From Thermoguttaceae bacterium (GTDB lineage Bacteria; Planctomycetota; Planctomycetia; Pirellulales; Thermoguttaceae): DNA of 45,847 nt. Positions 8,974-18,000 of this stretch are shown in pieces. The stretch covers positions 47,567-93,413 of the forward strand of contig JAQVHZ010000003.1 in NCBI GenBank assembly GCA_028695965.1. The letters run 5' to 3'. Under the pieces are notes generated by a model. That model ran no database searches, was not told the origin of the DNA, and was given only the letters and a program-made list of their open reading frames with translations. The translations under genes were made by a program, and so were the position numbers. The first letter of the stretch is position 1. Each line of letters begins with the position of its first letter.

Positions 8974-9107
8974 AACATACTCCATTAAAGTCAAAAACAA
9001 AAACCAACGCGTCGCCGCCCGACAAAAAGTTAGGACGGCGGCGCTCGATTTGAAATGGTTTACTTTCAGAAAACAGACGTCCTTCGCACAGAAGAGCGTC
9101 TTCCGGA

Positions 9108-9132
9108 ACCTTTCCAAGTTGGAAAGGAACAA
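9108..9132 (-). repeat. Palindromes between the two esterase copies
   Basis: CCTTTCCAAGTTGGAAAGG is a near-perfect inverted repeat just past the copy 2 stop, and GAAGAGCGTCTTC, also palindromic, lies next to it. There is no T-run, so these are more likely an mRNA-processing or stability structure than a terminator. Confidence 0.45.
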
Positions 9133-9134
9133 AA

Positions 9135-11132
9135 TCACTTGACAAACTTGCCCGTCTTCGTCAGGTAACCGACAAGATCGTCAATATCAAAGTCGTTCAA
9201 AACGCCGTGAATCGCGTTCGCCATAACGACGGGGCCGTACGGCTTTTCAAGTTGAGATTCCCAAGTCGGAAGGTCGCCGAAAAGCTCCACCGATTCGAAC
9301 ATATCGGGCGCGGCGATCGCGGCAACCAAAGCGACCGTGCCCGCATAACCTTCAGCTTGAAGCTTAATCTTAGCGCCAGTCTTTTCGCGATAGTAATTCG
9401 CAACTGCAAGGAGGTCGTCGACGCGCAGACCGACGTAGCTCTTACCAAGCAGGTAAGCAAGACAGTAATCGGAACCGTCCGTTCCAAAATAGTCGTGATT
9501 GTAGTACGTGCGGCCAACCGCTTGTGTTTCTCCGTAACCGCGAAGTTCAACCGCGGCTATCTTACCGCAATTCTCGGCGGCAAAAGCGGCGTTCGTCGGT
9601 TCAGAAGCGCGGCCGACGTCGCTGATGCGAATCGTCAACTCGTCAAATTGCTCGTCCGCTCCAAAATTGACGCGAGTCGTCAAATAAATATCTTCGTCCG
9701 TTTCAAAAACGACGTCGTCGCCTTCTTCTGCAACGACTTTCGCCGCAGGCGTCGCCGCGCGGACGAGCGCGCGTTCGCGAACAAGCTGCGCGGCGGTTGC
9801 CGCGTCAATGTCTGCCCATTTCTTCTGACGTTCCGGCCTAAGTTGTTGCGCCAGTTCAAGATTGAGTTCGCGAGACGCGCGCGCGTTCGGCAGCGTCAAG
9901 ACGCTCTTGCCGTCTTTCATCGAAAGAATCTCTTGACCGTCAAGGAGCGGCTGATCGTGTTCGACAATTTCGTCGTTGCGGCCCGTGAACCATAAGAGCG
10001 CCCAACGGATCGTCGCAACGCGGACGTCTTCGGAATATCCATGTCCTTCGTCTTTTTCGATAATCGAAATACGGTTAGAGTACTGCAAGCGCGAAAAAAC
10101 TCGAGCCGCATAGCGATAAGAGCGCCAACCGTCGTCGCAGTTAAAGAAGTCGTCGGTCGCGCAGCACATCAGCGTCGGGATAGGAGCGCGAAGGAAGAGA
10201 TAGTCCGCATGGTCCATCCCGAACTTGAGCTGACCGAAAATGTTTTGCTCGCCGTCTTGAGGACCGAGATTCTTCGTCAGGTCGTTGAAAAACGAGCAAA
10301 TGTAGCAGGCAGGAGCCGCAAGCGCGACGCGGTCGTCAAGCGACATTAGGTAAGACGTCTGCGTGCCCCCGCCGCTCGTGCCGCAAACGCCGATCTTATC
10401 GCCAATAATTTCCGGACGGCTTTGGAGGTAGTCGATCGCGCGCATATTGTCCCAAAGTTCGAACGTAGCGGCGTTGCGCCCAACTAAAATCGACCCTGCA
10501 TGAACAAGATTATGCGCGGCTGTTCCGACGACAACCGGAGCGCCTTCGTCGTTCAAGTACTGAAACCGCTCGCCTTGATCGATCGGATCGACGACAAAGC
10601 CAGCTATCCCGTTGACGGCGGCAAGAATGCCAATCCCTTGATATTCGTCATGCGCTTTCCCATTAGTCGTATGTCCGCACACCACCAACATGGCGGGGTA
10701 CGGTCCCTTGAACCTCTCTTCGAGAGGAAGGAAAAGCGTGCCGGTTACATAGACGCCCGGCGCGCTTTCGAAAATAATGTTTTCGTAGCGATACTTCTCT
10801 TTGACGCCTTGACCGGTAATCTGCGCGTTCAGCGGCGCGCGTTCCCACATCGGCCCAAGCGCCCTCATAAACGCTTCCCGACGCGTCTTTTGATACGCTT
10901 CGACGTCCTCTTTCGTATCGACCGCTTCATAATTTGCAATCCATTCTTGTTCAGCGGCGGCGATATCCGCTAGGAATTTCGCGCGCATCATCGCTTCCGG
11001 ATTATCGCACAAACCTTTGGTAACGAGAATCGAATCGTCGGCATAACCTGCGTTAAGCATACAAAGACACGCGCACGCGCATAAGGCAAACGCCAAGGCG
11101 CGCCCCGTCCTTCTTCCTATTCGTTGCGACAT
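9135..11132 (-). CDS. Secreted alpha/beta hydrolase, acetyl-xylan-esterase-like (copy 2)
   Basis: 665-residue paralogue of copy 1. Signal peptide of about 31 aa (hydrophobic run ALAFALCACACLCML, cleavage near GYA-D). Presumed triad: Ser253 in GTSGGG, Asp327 or Asp328 in CCATDDFFN, and His364 in KDEGHGYSED. Over the last ~160 residues the two copies differ at about six positions (by eye). The N-terminal signal regions and residues around PVVVGTAAHN differ more. The GGAG Shine-Dalgarno lies 9 bases before the ATG. It is the first gene of the pair and has a good promoter at 11201-11229. A paired set with slightly different substrate-loop residues suggests gene dosage or early divergence of specificity. 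Confidence 0.8.
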   Translation of the reverse strand: MSQRIGRRTGRALAFALCACACLCMLNAGYADDSILVTKGLCDNPEAMMRAKFLADIAAAEQEWIANYEAVDTKEDVEAYQKTRREAFMRALGPMWERAPLNAQITGQGVKEKYRYENIIFESAPGVYVTGTLFLPLEERFKGPYPAMLVVCGHTTNGKAHDEYQGIGILAAVNGIAGFVVDPIDQGERFQYLNDEGAPVVVGTAAHNLVHAGSILVGRNAATFELWDNMRAIDYLQSRPEIIGDKIGVCGTSGGGTQTSYLMSLDDRVALAAPACYICSFFNDLTKNLGPQDGEQNIFGQLKFGMDHADYLFLRAPIPTLMCCATDDFFNCDDGWRSYRYAARVFSRLQYSNRISIIEKDEGHGYSEDVRVATIRWALLWFTGRNDEIVEHDQPLLDGQEILSMKDGKSVLTLPNARASRELNLELAQQLRPERQKKWADIDAATAAQLVRERALVRAATPAAKVVAEEGDDVVFETDEDIYLTTRVNFGADEQFDELTIRISDVGRASEPTNAAFAAENCGKIAAVELRGYGETQAVGRTYYNHDYFGTDGSDYCLAYLLGKSYVGLRVDDLLAVANYYREKTGAKIKLQAEGYAGTVALVAAIAAPDMFESVELFGDLPTWESQLEKPYGPVVMANAIHGVLNDFDIDDLVGYLTKTGKFVK

Positions 11133-11200
11133 AACACAAAACTCCGTTAAGGAACTTGATAAAAACCAAACGCGTGAGAAAACGACGCGCCGTCAACGTT

Positions 11201-11229
11201 ATTATAACGGAAGGAGACGATGAAAACAA
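11201..11229 (-). promoter_or_regulatory. Promoter of the esterase pair
   Basis: On the minus strand TTGTTT (11224-11229), 17 bp, TATAAT (11201-11206), about 70 bp before the copy 2 ATG. Confidence 0.6.
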
Positions 11230-11392
11230 TCAAAAGAAAAATTTCCCAAGCTATTTCCAACGACGACGGCTCCCAGCGCTACTTGACGCAACGGGAAATC
11301 TGAGTAGAAATGGGTGGAATCAGGGTCTTCCGAGCCCGTCAAACCAGAATTGATTTAGCGCTTTTATCGCGGCCGTTCCGCAAAATATACCG

Positions 11393-12538
11393 ATGCTGTT
11401 CCATATCGTCCTGACCCTCTTTTTCGCCGGATACGTCGGCTCCTTTCTCTATGCTAAAATTGCCGCAAGATTAAGGATTGCCGACCGACTAAACCAGCAA
11501 GAGAGGAACGCGCCGGTCGGAGGCGGAATCGTTGTCGTTGCGCTCTTTGTCGGAGCGACCCTCTTTCAAGCGTCGAACGGCTCGCAATCTGGCTTCGAAT
11601 GGAGCAGGACGTTCTTCATCGCCTTCATCGCGCTTTATTATGCGTGGATTGGTCATTCGGCAGATCGAAACAATATGCCGGGGAACGTCAAGTTATCCCT
11701 GCAAATTTTGCCCGCCGCAAGCGCCGCTTTCCTCATCTTTCGACCGCTCGTTTTCCCGACAGAATTCATTTACGTCCATCCAACCAACGACTTGTTGTAC
11801 TTGAAGTTAGGAAGCGTCGTCGGACTATGTTTCATCACGTTAAGTATTCTCGCGTGCGTTCATTCGTTCAACGCGCTTGACGGCGCCGACGGGTTCGCGA
11901 CCACGCTTGCGATCCTTTATGCTATAACCTTAGAAATAATCCTCTTGGCGTGGGAGGAGCCCTCGCCCAATTTGATATTTGCATGTCTTGCGCCCGCGGC
12001 GCTCCTTGCGGGGTTCCTCGTCCTAAATTTCCCGCCCGCCAAACTCCATTTGGGAAACGCAGGCAGTTTGCTGATCGGCTTCTTGCTTGCCGCGCTCACT
12101 TTTTGCGTCTTTTCTTATAACAAATACATTCGCCCCGTCCCAATCTTTTGCCTGTGGACGCTTCCCGCGATCGATTTAACCGCCGCTATTCTCCGACGAC
12201 GGACCCAACACAAAAGCATATTTGCGCCCGACCACGACCACATTCATCACTTCCTGGAACGTCGGTTCGGAAAAGGCGCGCCTGTCGTCGTCGCGTTGAT
12301 ACTGCTGCAAATTCCGCTCAGCGCGGCTGTTGTGATTTCCTATAAAACGGGCTCCGACGCCGTCTCTTTAGGCGCGGCGGTCCTCTATTGGACAGCGCTG
12401 CCCTTATTCAACTTGTTCGGAAGAAACGAACTGCTCCAACTGCGCTCTTGCATTCGAGCTCGAGCTGTCGAATCCAATTCCAACGCTATTGAAGGCGCTG
12501 CGGATCAAGACGGACGCGACGAGAATTTATCTTGTTGA
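11393..12538 (+). CDS. WecA/MraY-family undecaprenyl-phosphate sugar-1-phosphate transferase
   Basis: Integral membrane enzyme (381 aa, about 10 hydrophobic segments) that by family links a sugar-1-phosphate to the lipid carrier to start a cell-surface glycan. Seen: an N-terminal ERNAPVGGGIVV block (the usual R-x-x-P-x-x-GG region), NALDGADGFAT (acidic Asp motif), LHLGNAGSLLIGFL and APDHDHIHHFLERRFG (the HHxHH-type loop). In the third block the usual GDSGS or GDAGS reads GNAGS, replacing the Asp by Asn. The last ~40 residues are a polar tail. The WecA/TagO/RgpG side fits better than MraY because of the HIHH loop, but the sugar cannot be told. The ATG at 11393 has no clear Shine-Dalgarno. No glycan cluster surrounds it. 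Confidence 0.82.
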   Translation: MLFHIVLTLFFAGYVGSFLYAKIAARLRIADRLNQQERNAPVGGGIVVVALFVGATLFQASNGSQSGFEWSRTFFIAFIALYYAWIGHSADRNNMPGNVKLSLQILPAASAAFLIFRPLVFPTEFIYVHPTNDLLYLKLGSVVGLCFITLSILACVHSFNALDGADGFATTLAILYAITLEIILLAWEEPSPNLIFACLAPAALLAGFLVLNFPPAKLHLGNAGSLLIGFLLAALTFCVFSYNKYIRPVPIFCLWTLPAIDLTAAILRRRTQHKSIFAPDHDHIHHFLERRFGKGAPVVVALILLQIPLSAAVVISYKTGSDAVSLGAAVLYWTALPLFNLFGRNELLQLRSCIRARAVESNSNAIEGAADQDGRDENLSC

Positions 12539-12610
12539 TTTCTGCCGTCGGCGCAATTTGAAGCGTCCTTGGCAAACTTGCAATATTTTGCGAAACAAAA
12601 CGGCGCCCCC

Positions 12611-12662
12611 AAAATAGAAAAAGCGCGACTGAATCGCAATATACGCATCGATTCAATCGCGC
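12611..12662 (-). terminator. Terminator of the phosphoesterase/LamG gene
   Basis: GCGCGACTGAATCG (12623-12636) pairs with CGATTCAATCGCGC (12649-12662) over 14 positions with one G-U. On the minus strand TTTTTCTATTTT follows. A second weaker inverted repeat (GTGACGTCC...GACGTCAC) lies at about 12670-12715. Confidence 0.85.
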
Positions 12663-12737
12663 TAGCGCGGGTGACGTCCGGCTTATACATAGATCCGTCC
12701 GGTTCCGACGTCACGCGGTTCCGAACACGCGCTAATG

Positions 12738-13883
12738 CTAACGTGAGATATTGGCGACCTGTTCGGCAGACAACGCCCACGTGTACAATTTTGCAGACTC
12801 GAGACGGCCCTTGAAGAAGAGTTCGCCGCCCCAGCTTGCGACGTCGCTTCCAAAACAGAACGCGCGAACGTCGGCGTGGCTCGGATGGGTAAGCGCGCCT
12901 TTGCGTTCTTCGCGCGCGACCTCTTTTCCGTTGATATAGAAAACGACCGTCTGACCGTCAAACGTTCCGCAAGCGGAACAATATTCGCCCATTTCAATAG
13001 GCGCGGCAAGTACGACATATTGGGAATTGACGCACGCCCAAAGTTCAAGGACTTTCTTGCCGACGTCGTAATAGATTTCTATTCCGCTCCCTTGCGTATT
13101 GCCAAAAATGGCGTTCGAATGCGTCGGCGCTTCGTCGTACTTGAATCGAGCGAAAATCGTCGCGCGGCGCAGTCGGTGGTAATCGCTGTCGCTACATTCG
13201 GAACGATAGAACTGATCCACGCCGTTGAACTCGACGACGTCCGCGCCGATCTCCGGATCGTTGACAATTTTCGGCGCCCCGTGCTTGGCAAGCGTCTTCT
13301 GCGCGCCCCACGCGCAAAGGGCGGTATTCACAAATTCGCCGTCGACGACTTTGGCGTCATAAAAATTACCCTTAGGAGCCGCCGCGTTCTTATCTTCGGC
13401 AGAAGCGTCCGACGGAGTTGTAAATTCGCCGTCCAACGTCGTTTCACTCTCGCGAAGGAACGTGCTGATTGCGGTTATTTTGATACGATATTTCGTATTA
13501 GGCTCCTGCAGCGAGAGCGAGCCTCGCGCAATCTCGGGCATATCGCGCAGGAAATATTGGGACCAGAAATACTGCGCCGGGTCGTCGACCCATCTGTCAG
13601 CCGACGCGTCAAAGCGTTCAATATCGACGCGGTACCCTAAAACGACGTCTCTGCAAGCCGCCTGAACAAATTCTACGCTTGCAAAATACGAATCTTCAAC
13701 ATTGATTTTGAGTTCGGTTCCTTCACGCCACGTTGGAAGTTCCGAATTGGCAAAACGATCGTCCGTATAGACGTACGAATCGATCGCCCCCGCCTTGCCT
13801 ACATAGAAGACCTGATCGAAGAACGAATCGGTTGTAAGATCGAACAATTTCAAAACGATCGAATGATCGCGGCGCACTTCCAT
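12738..13883 (-). CDS. C-terminal half (beta-rich and LamG-like domains) of the UGA-interrupted phosphoesterase
   Basis: 381 aa in the same frame as the upstream phosphoesterase. The reading frame runs on from the UGA at 13955-13953 for 23 sense codons (including GRFWVTVPDDQKYAQ) before this ATG. Residues ~1-150 look like a beta-sandwich (TYKIxI-type text as TKYRIKITAIS). Residues ~175-381 resemble a LamG / concanavalin-like domain (VVEFNGVDQFY, ATIFARFKYDEAPTHSNAIFG, FYINGKEVARE, FKGRLESAKLYTWALS). The ATG has no Shine-Dalgarno and falls inside a predicted strand (FLIMEVRRD), so independent initiation is unlikely. The frame is free of decay. It may be read through, decoded with selenocysteine, or be a fresh nonsense mutant. 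Confidence 0.6.
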   Translation of the reverse strand: MEVRRDHSIVLKLFDLTTDSFFDQVFYVGKAGAIDSYVYTDDRFANSELPTWREGTELKINVEDSYFASVEFVQAACRDVVLGYRVDIERFDASADRWVDDPAQYFWSQYFLRDMPEIARGSLSLQEPNTKYRIKITAISTFLRESETTLDGEFTTPSDASAEDKNAAAPKGNFYDAKVVDGEFVNTALCAWGAQKTLAKHGAPKIVNDPEIGADVVEFNGVDQFYRSECSDSDYHRLRRATIFARFKYDEAPTHSNAIFGNTQGSGIEIYYDVGKKVLELWACVNSQYVVLAAPIEMGEYCSACGTFDGQTVVFYINGKEVAREERKGALTHPSHADVRAFCFGSDVASWGGELFFKGRLESAKLYTWALSAEQVANISR

Positions 13884-13906
13884 AATGAGGAACTGCGCGT
13901 ATTTCT

Positions 13907-13937
13907 GGTCGTCTGGAACCGTTACCCAGAACCGACC
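13907..13937 (-). promoter_or_regulatory. SECIS-like hairpin just downstream of the in-frame UGA
   Basis: As RNA: GGUCG, bulge GU, UCUGG, loop GUAACGGUU, CCAGA, CGACC. This is 10 base pairs with a 5' bulge containing U, and a loop starting GU 28 nt after the UGA. These features fall in the range described for bacterial SECIS elements. The GC-rich coding sequence could produce it by chance. Confidence 0.3.
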
Positions 13938-13952
13938 GCCCTCTTCGCCGTG

Positions 13953-14738
13953 TCACATATAGCTCAGCGTGCCCGCTCCGAACGCCGTGAAGTTACCTTG
14001 CCACGCATTGCGCGGATCGTTGATCGGCGTGTGCGTATGCCCCGAGAAATTGACGACCGTCGGGTACTTCTGCAGCGTGTCAAAGAGATCCTTCGCGCCC
14101 CAGTCGTCCGGAGCCCGGCTGCCGTAAACGGTCGGCTCTGGCGGAATATGTTGAAAGACGAAAATCGGCTTTTCCGGACCCGCTTGATACGCCGCTTCAA
14201 GCTCTTTTTCGAGATAATCGATCACGTAAAGATACGCGCCGTCTTCGGAACGGCCATGTTCAGGAGAAATGGCAATGAACTGGTACCCGTTGCGCTCGTA
14301 ACGGTCGTTCCACTTCACGCCGAAGACAGATTCCCACAGCTCGCGGTTGCCGCCGTAATACTCATGGTTGCCCATGCAGACAAACGCGTCGGTACCAGGC
14401 TTGAGCGCCGCGTCCATCTCCTTCTTGAAAAGACCAATTTGATCTTCCGTGCCATGGTTCGTCATATCGCCGATGACGAGCAGCGCGTCAAAATTCTTGT
14501 AAGGCTGATCCGACGAATACTTATAGGTCAGGTCAATTGCTCGGCGGAAACGCGGGACTTCCTTGGCGGTCGGCGAACCGTTGAAATGGACGTCGCTCAT
14601 AATACAGCAGCGCAAAACGACGTCGTTGCCTGACGTCTCGGCGTCCGACTCATATTTCGCATAGATTTCGCGAGGAAGAAACGCTGTCGAAAAAGACGCG
14701 GCCGCGCCTAACTTGAGAAATTCTCGTCTTGTTGTCAT
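13953..14738 (-). CDS. Tat-exported calcineurin-like metallophosphoesterase
   Basis: 261 aa up to a UGA at 13955-13953. The N-terminus MTTRREFLKLGAAASF is a twin-arginine signal, so export of a folded, metal-loaded enzyme is likely. All metal-binding blocks are present: SDVHFNG, VIGDMTNHG, CMGNHEYYGG, VFQHIPPEP and SGHTHTPI. This is thus a complete class of dinuclear-metal phosphoesterase core. The text after the last block (FGAGTLSYM) runs in frame across the stop into the 12738-13883 segment; without the stop the protein would be about 666 aa. A good promoter lies at 14831-14859. Substrate unknown. Confidence 0.85.
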   Translation of the reverse strand: MTTRREFLKLGAAASFSTAFLPREIYAKYESDAETSGNDVVLRCCIMSDVHFNGSPTAKEVPRFRRAIDLTYKYSSDQPYKNFDALLVIGDMTNHGTEDQIGLFKKEMDAALKPGTDAFVCMGNHEYYGGNRELWESVFGVKWNDRYERNGYQFIAISPEHGRSEDGAYLYVIDYLEKELEAAYQAGPEKPIFVFQHIPPEPTVYGSRAPDDWGAKDLFDTLQKYPTVVNFSGHTHTPINDPRNAWQGNFTAFGAGTLSYM

Positions 14739-15044
14739 AAGAGAACCGTGTGGGCTGTGTTGCGATTCGTATGAAATATGCCGTTTCCTCTTTTTTACCC
14801 CCTTAAAAGGAAGCTCAAAGAATTGACATGATTATAGGACAAAGAAGTTTCAAATTCAAGCGTCGAATAAAAAAAACAATTTTTTGAACTGAAAAACGCC
14901 GATAAGCGTCAAAATTATGACTATTGTTACGCGGCAAAAAAGGGTTCCGCCATTTTCGGGAAACAGAAAATTTTCACTTATTTTTGCAATTTACGAAAAC
15001 TATTGGAAACTATCGCGTTACACAGGGAGGAAGGACGCTCTATC
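14739..15044. other. Divergent intergenic region
   Basis: 306 bp between the phosphoesterase (-) and the LEPR-XLL gene (+). It holds the minus-strand promoter at 14831-14859 and the GGAGGAAGG stretch upstream of the LEPR-XLL ATG. I see no gene and no clear plus-strand promoter. Confidence 0.6.
14831..14859 (-). promoter_or_regulatory. Promoter of the metallophosphoesterase gene
   Basis: Minus strand TTGAAT (14854-14859), 17 bp, perfect TATAAT (14831-14836), about 95 bp before the ATG. Confidence 0.7.
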
Positions 15045-18000
15045 ATGAAAAGAACAACGTCAGATTCGTTTTTTTTCAAACCACGCCCCGACGAAAAAAA
15101 ACGTTCCCGCGCCGCGCGAAAAAATATGCGTGAAAGAACTGCTCGATTTGAACCGTTAGAAGCAAGAACATTACTCGCCGTCTCTCTTGCAGAGTACGCG
15201 TCCATACGCGCCGCTTACGAAGAATTCGAACTTCCTGAGTCCGCTAATTCCGTCAATATCATTGAGATTCCCGCCGCAGACCTTTCAATCAGCTCCCTGA
15301 AAGACGCGATAGAGCAAGCCGGCTCGACCAAAAAAGACGATCTCATCGTCGTTCGAACGACCAACGCCGCCAACACGATCGCCTTCACAAAAGCGTCCGA
15401 TCAAATAACCGTCGAACTCGATTACGACATTTTTGGGAAGACCACGATCGTCGCGCTTGGTCCCAAACAGCTTCTCGTCGACGCCAAAGGCTTTTCCCGC
15501 GCGATGACCGTCGCTGTCGGCACGCTCCAACTGGGAAACGTCGCTTTGAAAAACGGCGTTACGACCGATTTTGGCGGGCTCCTCTACAACAAAGGCGAAC
15601 TTGCGCTCAAAAACTGCGCTTTTTCAGACGGTTCCGCCGGAAGCTCCGAATTTGGAGCCAACCTTTATTCAAGCGGAACTGTTCTAGCCGTCAATTCGTC
15701 GTTCACAAACGCAAAAGGAGGGTACAGCCTCTACTCGACCGGCGCTCTGACCTTGAAAGGATGTTCCGTCGATTCGAACGTTGGCGCTGGAATTTACGTC
15801 GAGTCCGAAACGCCCGCGGCGCTTTCTAGCTGCTCAATCTCCAACAACGGCTCCTCCGGATTCGTCAACAAATACGGTTCCGTCGAACTGCTCGACTGCA
15901 CAATCTCTGGAAACGCAGGCGCGGGCGTCCTAAACTCCGGCGACGCGACAATCAAAAGAACCCTCGTTTCCCAAAACGCCGCCTCAGGCATTCTCAACCA
16001 GTCCTTCAAGTCGGGCGACGCCTTTATCTCCGCGACAATCTCCGTTGAACTCTCTAAAATTATTGGCAACGAAAACGCTAATGGCGCCGGAGCGTACAAC
16101 TTTGCCGGCAAGTTGACCCTCTCGAATTGCGAAATTGCGCAAAACGTCGCGTCCAATAACGGCGGGGCCCTTTACTCCGAGTTCCAACAAGGTTATCTCA
16201 ACTTGACGACGCTCGTCAACTGCACGGTTGCAGCAAACTCGGCGGCCAACCAAGGGGGCGGATTATTTGTCGATTCCCCGATCGGAACAGCGGTCTACAA
16301 CACGATCGTCTCCATGAACTTCGCCGGACAGCTCGACGCAAACGTTTCCGGCGCCTTCATTTCCAAAAATAATTTAATCGGTTCGTCGGCAAGCTTCGTC
16401 GTCGCGCCTATTTTCAACTACGCAACGGGCCGCATATTAAATGCAAAAACGCTCGACCTGCGCCTGGCCGCAGGAAGCGCCGCCGTCAACATCGGCGACA
16501 GCTCGCGCGTTGCCAATGGAACGCTGGACCTTGCCGGAAATCCGCGCATCTTCGGAAAATCTGTCGACGCAGGCGCGTACGAATACCGAAACACCGGCGA
16601 ACAAGCGTACGAACCCAAGTACGTCGTTACGACTCTTGACGACTCCTTCAACCTTTCCGACACAGTAACGTCCCTTCGCGAAGCGCTCTTTTTCGCCAAC
16701 GACCCCGCCGCCGTTATTACCTTCGCGCAAAATCTCACCGGCGTCCTGGCCCTGAATTCGCAGCTCGTCGTCTCCTCGCCTATTACCGTAAACGGCGGTC
16801 AACGCATCACCATCGACGCGCAAAATAATTCGCGCGCGTTCCTCGTCGAAGCGCCCCTGACCCTCGACGGCATAACGCTCGTCAACGGAACAACTTCTGG
16901 AAACGGCGGGCTCGTCCACGCCAAAGGCGCGCTGACTCTCAACAAGTCGATCCTCGACGGCGGAATATGCGGCGCGGACGCCCTGGGAGGGCTAGTCTAC
17001 GCGACAGGCGCCTTCAACGCGACCGAGACTATCTTCAAAAAATCCTCCTCGGAGACCGCGCTTTACCTAGCTGGAACGTCGTCCTTGACCCGGTGCGTCG
17101 TTAGGAACGTCTCAAAAGACGCTCTCTTCACTAGCGCGGCGCTGACTGTCGACGGCTCCTCGATCTTCCAGAACGGAAGACGCGGAATCGTCAATAATCA
17201 TGGAAACGTTACGCTAAGAAACGCCAATATTTACGAAAATGGAAGCGCAGGCGTCTATAATCTCGGCGCCGCGTTGATAGAAAACAGCAAGATCGAAAAG
17301 AACGCCGATTCCGGCGTCTTTAACGACAGCGTAGTTATTTCGGACAAGAACGTCGTTACCTCGACCGTAACAGTCAAAAACTCCGTCATCCGCAAAAACG
17401 CCGCTCAAAATGGCGCGGGCGTCTATAACAAGTTCGGAGTCGTCGAGCTCGTCAACTGCGAAATCTCCGCGAACGCCGCGCTTTCTTCGGGCGGAGGCGT
17501 CTACAACGACGTCCATGCGGCGGGCGCAAATTCCGTTAGGATAACAAACTGCACCGTCGCGGGCAATTACGCTGGCGTCAAAGGCGGAGGCGTCGCCGCG
17601 TCGACTGACAACGCCCTGCTCATTTTGTACAACACCATCGTCTCCATGAACCTTGCCGGAGACCGCGGCTCGAACGTTTCCGGCGATATTTCGCTGTCGA
17701 ACTACTCGCTCGTCGGCAGCGCGCCCGGTTTCGTCGTCGCGCCTATCTTCGATCATGTCGAGAAAAAACTGACTAATCCAGACGCCATTGACCTCAGGCT
17801 CACGTCCAACAGCGCCGCCGTCAACGCCGGCTCTTACGCCTACGTCGGGCCCGGCGTTACGACCGATCTGCTCAGAAATCCGCGCGTTTACGGAACGAAC
17901 GCCGATCTTGGCGCATACGAATACCAAGGAACTGGCGAAGTAAGTCCGGAACCGTCCTATGTCGTTACGACCCTCGTCGACAACTTCGATCTTACCGACA

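Noticed and set aside
11156-11353. Plus-strand 65-aa ORF before the WecA-family gene
   Set aside because: Composition is not protein-like, there is no Shine-Dalgarno, and it overlaps the esterase promoter.
13953-13955. UGA as a sense codon (alternative genetic code)
   Set aside because: flhA, cysT, ybaK and the Rrf2 gene end normally at TGA, so UGA is a stop in this genome.
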